This document shows, piece after piece, positions 9,268 to 12,371 of a DNA stretch of 12,371 nucleotides. Position numbers and translations under genes: made by a program. Where the stretch lies: positions 1-12,371 of the forward strand of contig CAIOUK010000269.1 in the NCBI GenBank assembly GCA_903861445.1, read 5' to 3'. The notes beneath the pieces are model-generated. The model was not told the DNA's origin and ran no database searches. It was given only the letters and a program-made list of their open reading frames with translations. Source of the DNA: an uncultured Verrucomicrobia subdivision 3 bacterium. GTDB lineage: Bacteria > Verrucomicrobiota > Verrucomicrobiia > Limisphaerales > UBA11358. How positions within the stretch are numbered: position 1 is the first letter of the stretch; every line of letters starts with the position of its first letter.

Positions 9268-9697
9268 CAGAAAATTTTCCATTTTTTTAGACACACTGGC
9301 AACACATTGCGGGACACATAAAAAGGTAAGGCTTGAGACCTGAAAGCGGAGGTCGGAGGATTAACCGCCAAGGCAGGAAGATTTGTATTTGGATGGTAGG
9401 GCGCGTCACTCCGTGCGCGCCGGTCTTGGCAGACCGGAAGTCAGAGGGCAGAAGCTGAGTCGCGCGAAGAACGCGAAGGGACGAAGAAAATTTCAGGTTT
9501 CAGCCTTTCAGTGTTTTCCGATGGCTGGACGCGCGGCTTGCGAAGTTGGAAAAGGTTTCCCACTTGCCATCGCGACTGGTTGCAGTTAATTTCCGGCTGC
9601 GCTTTGCCGCCGCCGTTCCAGAACGGTTCGAGTTGGTCACAAACAACCAAAGCTTAAAACCGGCAATCGCAAAATACTGCATTAGAATCAATGGTTT
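9268..9697. other. Intergenic region without a convincing gene
   Basis: No open frame here gives a plausible protein. Short frames on either strand are rich in Arg, Lys or Ala and are interrupted by hairpin sequence. The stretch contains the paired hairpins at 9400-9437, a purine-rich segment ('gcgaagaacgcgaaggg', 9467-9483) and a 14-bp palindrome at 9613-9626 (CCGTTC-CA-GAACGG). It ends at the tRNA-Ser fragment. A weak tRNA-type promoter could be TTGGTC (9633-9638) with TAAAAC (9655-9660), spacing 16, but this is not strong. Confidence 0.6.
9400..9437. repeat. Tandem GC-rich hairpins (REP-like intergenic element)
   Basis: Two adjacent inverted repeats share a boundary. GGCGCG (9400-9405) pairs with CGCGCC (9416-9421). 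CCGGTCT (9420-9426) pairs perfectly with AGACCGG (9431-9437) across a TGGC loop. The arms overlap by 2 nt, so the two stems cannot both form completely. There is no T-tract, so a classical terminator is unlikely. From memory, similar 'gcgcgtcactccgtgcgcgc' sequences recur in Verrucomicrobia intergenic regions, which suggests a dispersed REP-like repeat. That needs a genome search. Confidence 0.6.
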
Positions 9698-9736
9698 GGA
9701 GAGATGGCCGAGTGGCTGAAGGCGCTGGTTTGCTAA
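9698..9736 (+). pseudogene. Truncated tRNA-Ser(GCU): 5' half only
   Basis: The sequence reproduces the 5' half of a class II tRNA-Ser: acceptor strand GGAGAGA (9698-9704), the D-arm region TGGCCGAGTGGCTGAAGGC, anticodon-stem strand CTGGT (9725-9729) and anticodon loop TTGCTAA (9730-9736) with anticodon GCT at 9732-9734. It matches the layout of E. coli tRNA-Ser(GCU), which has GGCCGAG.GGCTGAAGGCGC and TGCTAA at the same places. The expected next stem strand ACCAG is absent; TTCAC follows instead. I find no variable arm, T-arm (GGTTCGAATCC) or acceptor 3' strand in the rest of the window. The break exactly after the anticodon loop fits a tyrosine-recombinase crossover point, so this is probably one end of an integrated element or its scar. 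Confidence 0.8.
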
Positions 9737-9867
9737 TTCACGATAGGGTTGCTGTCCCCCAAGTGCATTTGAAGGAAATCGGTAGTAACCACGGGGCTTT
9801 TCTCGCTTTTCAAAAACCCACAAAGTGTCCCTTAAAACACCCCAAAAAGGCTCGATTTTTGCCAAGT

Positions 9868-9890
9868 AGTATCAGATTTCAGTATCAGAT
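9868..9890 (+). repeat. Short direct repeat AGTATCAGAT x2
   Basis: AGTATCAGAT occurs at 9868-9877 and again at 9881-9890, separated by TTC, so the unit period is 13 bp. The pair lies about 130 bp inside the presumed island from the tRNA-Ser break. That placement would suit arm-type binding sites of a tyrosine integrase, but two copies of a 10-mer in AT-rich DNA are weak evidence. No gene overlaps it. Confidence 0.4.
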
Positions 9891-9983
9891 TGGCCGCCCT
9901 ATTTTGATTAAGAAAATAATTTTTGAATTACCCAAATCCCTCCCTCATCCAGACAACCGCACATTCAAGCTGTGGAGATCGAA

Positions 9984-10355
9984 TCAAAATCGCGGGTTCG
10001 TTTTGAAATCACCCAACCCGTCAGATGGCCTGTCAACTTTGATGAGATTTAGGCTTTCTGGAATTGCGTCGTTCTGTGGGTTTGGATTCTGAATTGAGCC
10101 TGCCGGCATTTCAACACGGGTCAGAAATTGAAGCAAAAAATCCAACATGAATTTGGTCTGCAACTCAAACATATCGCGGTCAAAATCCCCTTTTGAATTC
10201 CGATGCCCGTCAATTTCAAGGTAAAGACACCGCTTCTTTCCTGGGTGCTGGTGTTGTGCCTTGTTTAACAGCACGAGAAGAATCTGTGCTGTGCGGTTGA
10301 AGTCTTCGATTGCAAGAACCTTGTGGACTATGGCGATTGCGTCAGGGTTTTTCAT
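9984..10355 (-). CDS. Hypothetical protein, 123 aa
   Basis: I do not recognise a named family. The protein reads like a genuine soluble alpha/beta protein: a helical N-terminus (MKNPDAIAIVHKVLAIEDF), a hydrophobic helix 'TAQILLVLLNKAQ', a strand followed by a charged turn 'CLYLEIDGHRNSKGDFDRDM', a helix 'FELQTKFMLDFLLQFLTRV', and an Asn/Pro-rich tail 'IQNPNPQNDAIPE'. The 'DGHRN..G.FD.DMFELQ' block feels conserved in small hypothetical proteins of genomic islands, but that is recollection. There is no signal peptide or membrane segment. It is transcribed opposite to the polymerase operon and lies between the tRNA fragment and the dyad cluster. No Shine-Dalgarno sequence precedes ATG 10355. The last ~20 residues may be an extension into neighbouring DNA. 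Confidence 0.68.
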   Translation of the reverse strand: MKNPDAIAIVHKVLAIEDFNRTAQILLVLLNKAQHQHPGKKRCLYLEIDGHRNSKGDFDRDMFELQTKFMLDFLLQFLTRVEMPAGSIQNPNPQNDAIPESLNLIKVDRPSDGLGDFKTNPRF

Positions 10356-10424
10356 GTTAGGTGAAATTATTTTGATGGCGGATTCGCTTTGTAATTTTTC
10401 TGGCCAGCATTCAAATCAAGCTCG

Positions 10425-10515
10425 CGTTATGTTTGGAGCATAACGGCTGAAACGCATATCGGACAATGAGCTTCTGAAACCTTTTACTATTTTAAGCCGT
10501 GGACAGCCGTTGTCC
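10425..10515. repeat. Cluster of overlapping inverted repeats upstream of the polymerase operon
   Basis: Three dyads are packed together. CGTTATG (10425-10431) and CATAACG (10439-10445) form a perfect 7-bp stem with a 7-nt loop. AACGGCTG (10442-10449) is perfectly complementary to CAGCCGTT (10504-10511); with one T-G wobble the stem extends to 10 bp around a 54-nt loop. GGACA (10501-10505) and TGTCC (10511-10515) form a 15-bp operator-like dyad. The first and second share 10442-10445, so those stems are mutually exclusive. The region lies between the divergent genes at 10355 and 10542. Confidence 0.55.
10460..10515 (+). promoter_or_regulatory. Weak candidate promoter and operator of the polymerase operon
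   Basis: A TACTAT -10-like box (10485-10490) has a CGGACA -35-like hexamer (10460-10465) 19 bp upstream, which is long spacing and a modest match. The dyad GGACA-gccgt-TGTCC (10501-10515) would fall just downstream of the start site, a usual repressor position. A damage-responsive repressor such as LexA would suit the downstream polymerase. However, the sequence matches neither the E. coli CTGT-N8-ACAG nor the Bacillus CGAAC-N4-GTTCG box. Confidence 0.28.
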
Positions 10516-10541
10516 TACCCCATCGCCTAAACTCAAGGCGT

Positions 10542-10781
10542 ATGAAACTAAAAAATCTGATTCCACTACGCTATCGCACCAAAATCATCCAGCAATTCGG
10601 TCAGGCCAAACTTGTCAAACTTCCTAACGGACAGCATGAATTGATTGGCGGAACTGACCAAGACCGGACCGCAGCTTTTGAATGGGCTTCGCTGTTCGCC
10701 CATGAAATCGTCTTCACCCATTATCTACGCGAAGAACCGGCCCGCAAAACCCTCTATTTTCCAAGGCTTCAACCTGTGTGA
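10542..10781 (+). CDS. Small hypothetical protein preceding a Y-family polymerase (79 aa)
   Basis: I do not recognise a named family. It is a small, basic, soluble protein. It has a basic N-terminus (MKLKNLIPLRYRTKIIQQF), a beta-hairpin-like part 'AKLVKLPNGQHELIGGTDQD', then an amphipathic helix 'RTAAFEWASLFAHEIVF' and a short tail. There is no signal peptide or membrane segment. It lacks the Ser/Lys dyad and the length of UmuD, although it occupies the place umuD takes before umuC. A weak AAGG (10535-10538) lies only 3 nt before the ATG and falls in a small hairpin (CGCCT 10524-10528 with AGGCG 10536-10540) that could limit initiation. The TGA stop is 26 nt before the chosen polymerase start and overlaps an alternative GTG by 4 nt, so co-translation is likely. 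Confidence 0.72.
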   Translation: MKLKNLIPLRYRTKIIQQFGQAKLVKLPNGQHELIGGTDQDRTAAFEWASLFAHEIVFTHYLREEPARKTLYFPRLQPV

Positions 10782-10797
10782 ACAACTTGGCATGGAC

Positions 10798-10802
10798 GGA
10801 GG
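10798..10802 (+). promoter_or_regulatory. Shine-Dalgarno GGAGG setting the polymerase start
   Basis: GGAGG lies 5 nt upstream of GTG 10808, the best ribosome-binding site I see in the window. It favours GTG 10808 over GTG 10778 (in frame, overlapping the previous stop as GTGA) and over ATG 10832. Confidence 0.55.
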
Positions 10803-10807
10803 CAGAA

Positions 10808-12139
10808 GTGAGCGTAACGTCTCTGCTGCCTATGAGAGCCAGAAACAACCGAATTTTGCACGTAGATGGCGATTCATTCTTCGCTAGCTGTGAAATTGCT
10901 TTGGATTCATCGTTGGAAGGAAGGCCAGTTTGGGTCGGTGGTGGGAGGAGAGGTGATGGCATTGTGATTGCAGCAAATCGAATAGCTAAAAAATACGGTA
11001 TCAAAACTGGCACGGCTTGTTTTGAGGCGAAGCGGTTGTGTCCATCTGGTGTTCTTTGCAAACCTCACTACGACGCTTACCGAGAATTGAGTAGGCAGAT
11101 GTTTTTAATCCTTGAGGAATACGCCCCTACGCTCGTCCCCTACTCAATTGACGAGGGGTTCTTGGATTTCACCAGCTTTGACGAATGTATTTGGCGGAAC
11201 ACGACGGCTGCGGATTATGTTCGAGGAATCCAGCAACGTATTAAAAAAGAGGTTCGTCTGCCCGTCACTGCTGGTCTAGGAAATTCTGCAAAATTGGCCA
11301 AACTCGCTACTGATGCTGCAAAGGGCGTCGGGTTTCTGGAAGTGGAGGCAGGTCGAGAAAAAGAGTTTCTTAAAGATAGACCTGTTCAAGAGATGTCCGG
11401 GATTGGGAAGAATAGGCAGCGGAGTTTGGCAGCATTTGGAGCCTTTACGTTCGGACATGTCGCTAAATTGCCTTCGATGTTGTTAAAGCAGAAGTTTGGG
11501 ATTTGGGGACAGCAGATGTGGTTGTTCTCGAATGGTGTGTGGAATGAACCGCTAGTATTGGAAATTAAGGACAGGACCACGATTTCAAGCTCAACTACAT
11601 TGCCACTAGACGAACATGATTACGAAGCAGCTCTGACCTTTATGTTGAGCGAAGCTACACGTATAACTGGTCAATTGCGCAGGGAACAGATGCAGGCCAG
11701 GGAATTCAGTCTAGCCGTCCGATTCAACGATTTTACGGAAGTTGGAACGAGTTTTAGATTCAAGCATCCGCAGTTTTTGAACTCAGTGATTAATTCAGTT
11801 TTGGAGCAAATGTTTCGGGAAATCATGGGTGGGAGACAGAGACCAGTTCGCCAGATTAGAATCGTGATGTTCAATCTTGAGCGTTTAGACACACATCCAA
11901 CTTTATGGGGTAGGACGAACGAGGAGAGGTGGGGTGCTCTGGACGACGCTACGCATGAATTGAATCAGAAATTGGGCAAAACGGCTCTGATAACGGGTGC
12001 ACAATTAGCTTTGCGGCACATTGATCCTAGCCAGAAACAGCACAAAGCCAAATGCCCGTTCACACCACAGAGGGAAATGATAACGAAATTGTGGGGAACT
12101 GAAGGGCCAGCGAAACCTGTTCAAGGCAGTTTATTTTAA
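10808..12139 (+). CDS. Y-family translesion DNA polymerase (DinB/UmuC-like)
   Basis: This 443-aa polymerase should copy past damaged template bases. The palm motif 'ILHVDGDSFFASCE' supplies the first catalytic Asp (D20) and a Phe steric gate (F25). 'YSIDEGFLDF' supplies D115 and E116. The 95-residue D20-D115 distance and the +5 gate position equal those of E. coli DinB (D8, F13, D103, E104). A helix-hairpin-helix thumb ('MSGIGKNRQRSLAAFGAF') follows, then a little-finger domain entered at 'RTTISSSTTLP'. The C-terminus QGSLF is a beta-clamp-binding motif. The catalytic residues rule out an ImuB-like inactive paralogue. Length is nearer UmuC (422) than DinB (351), so the subfamily is left open. 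Start chosen from GGAGG; GTG 10778 would add ten residues. It is the middle gene of a tight operon behind a truncated tRNA, suggesting accessory origin. Confidence 0.95.
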   Translation: MSVTSLLPMRARNNRILHVDGDSFFASCEIALDSSLEGRPVWVGGGRRGDGIVIAANRIAKKYGIKTGTACFEAKRLCPSGVLCKPHYDAYRELSRQMFLILEEYAPTLVPYSIDEGFLDFTSFDECIWRNTTAADYVRGIQQRIKKEVRLPVTAGLGNSAKLAKLATDAAKGVGFLEVEAGREKEFLKDRPVQEMSGIGKNRQRSLAAFGAFTFGHVAKLPSMLLKQKFGIWGQQMWLFSNGVWNEPLVLEIKDRTTISSSTTLPLDEHDYEAALTFMLSEATRITGQLRREQMQAREFSLAVRFNDFTEVGTSFRFKHPQFLNSVINSVLEQMFREIMGGRQRPVRQIRIVMFNLERLDTHPTLWGRTNEERWGALDDATHELNQKLGKTALITGAQLALRHIDPSQKQHKAKCPFTPQREMITKLWGTEGPAKPVQGSLF

Positions 12140-12140
12140 T

Positions 12141-12371
12141 ATGCAAAAACACGAGCCAACAACGATGTGCTTTGAGATTGGCGGCTACAACGGGACATGT
12201 CATCAAGTCGAATTCAAAGCCGGTAAGCTTGAATATCGGTGGGCTAAAGGAGCATATATGTGGGAGCCGGCAAACATTTTACGGCCAGACTCAGGAGCTT
12301 GGGAACGCTTCTGGAAAGCCGTGGAAATTGCTGGTGTGTGGCAATGGGAAAAACGTTATGAAAACATTGAC
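12141..12371 (+). CDS. Hypothetical Trp-rich protein, partial (C-terminus outside window)
   Basis: The frame is open from ATG 12141 to the window edge (77 codons), with only one base between the polymerase TAA and this ATG. Termination-reinitiation coupling is therefore likely. The visible part is acidic to neutral, soluble and Trp-rich: 'MCFEIGGYNGTCHQVEF', 'KLEYRWAKGAYMW', and 'WERFWKAVEIAGVWQWEKRY'. The 'W..FW......GVW.W...Y' pattern recalls small uncharacterised bacterial proteins whose next segment usually continues 'DG..W'. That is memory, not a search. No signal peptide or enzyme motif is seen. Being the third gene of the cassette suggests a role linked to the polymerase, or simply an island cargo gene. 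Confidence 0.75.
   Translation, partial: MQKHEPTTMCFEIGGYNGTCHQVEFKAGKLEYRWAKGAYMWEPANILRPDSGAWERFWKAVEIAGVWQWEKRYENID

Noticed and set aside
9030..9371. N-terminal extension of the giant protein up to 9371
   Set aside because: It precedes the typical signal peptide, contains a good promoter and reads as low-quality protein, so it is treated as leader and upstream DNA.
9383..9589. Small plus-strand frame across the GC-rich hairpins
   Set aside because: It is a translation of the repeat element, with strongly basic, non-protein-like sequence.
9868..9890. CRISPR-like repeat
   Set aside because: Only two 10-bp copies with a 3-bp gap, so no repeat-spacer structure.
9737..10440. Group I intron interrupting the tRNA-Ser anticodon loop
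   Set aside because: No 3' half of the tRNA is found downstream and I see no intron core elements; a gene on the opposite strand occupies part of the stretch.
10425..10541. Integron attC site
   Set aside because: The AAC...GTT ends and a 10-bp stem are present, but the RYYYAAC/GTTRRRY boxes are imperfect, R/L box spacing is missing, no intI is seen and no plus-strand gene ends just before it.
10542..10781. UmuD homologue
   Set aside because: At 79 residues it is too short and has no Ala-Gly cleavage site or Ser/Lys catalytic pair.

Overview
The window looks like a chromosomal segment from a Verrucomicrobiota-type bacterium. I infer this from a giant secreted Thr/Asn/Gly/Ser-rich protein built of autotransporter-associated beta-strand repeats but lacking an outer-membrane barrel, from its C-terminal 'YVVER...TNL...YYRL' cap, and from the GC-rich hairpin repeats in the intergenic DNA. 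No rRNA or other strong taxonomic marker is present, so this is an inference.

Region A (1-9029, minus strand) is an apparent two-gene operon for exported surface or extracellular proteins. The promoter-proximal gene (9029 to 1533) encodes a ~2,500-residue repeat protein with a signal peptide. It is followed after 21 bp by a second secreted protein (1511 to beyond position 1, partial). That protein has a signal peptide, a proprotein-convertase P-like domain and then Ig-like/MBG-like modules. A good sigma70-type promoter (TTGCCA-N17-TATATT, 9267 to 9239) lies upstream. Its position argues that the open frame running up to 9371 is not all coding.

Region B (9268-9697) has no convincing gene. It holds tandem GC-rich hairpins (9400-9437), a 14-bp palindrome (9613-9626) and then the 5' half of a tRNA-Ser(GCU) gene (9698-9736). 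The tRNA similarity stops exactly at the end of the anticodon loop.

Region C (9737-12371) is more AT-rich, unlike region A in style, and looks like accessory DNA joined at the tRNA. It carries a minus-strand hypothetical gene (10355 to 9984), a cluster of dyad-symmetric sequences (10425-10540), and a plus-strand operon. The operon is a 79-aa hypothetical protein (10542-10781), a complete Y-family translesion DNA polymerase with catalytic residues and a C-terminal beta-clamp motif (10808-12139), and a partial hypothetical gene starting 1 nt after the polymerase stop (12141 to the window end). The tight spacing suggests these three are co-expressed. The small first gene occupies the place umuD has next to umuC but is not a UmuD.

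The best candidates for something undescribed are the tRNA-Ser half-gene boundary and the three-gene polymerase cassette behind it.
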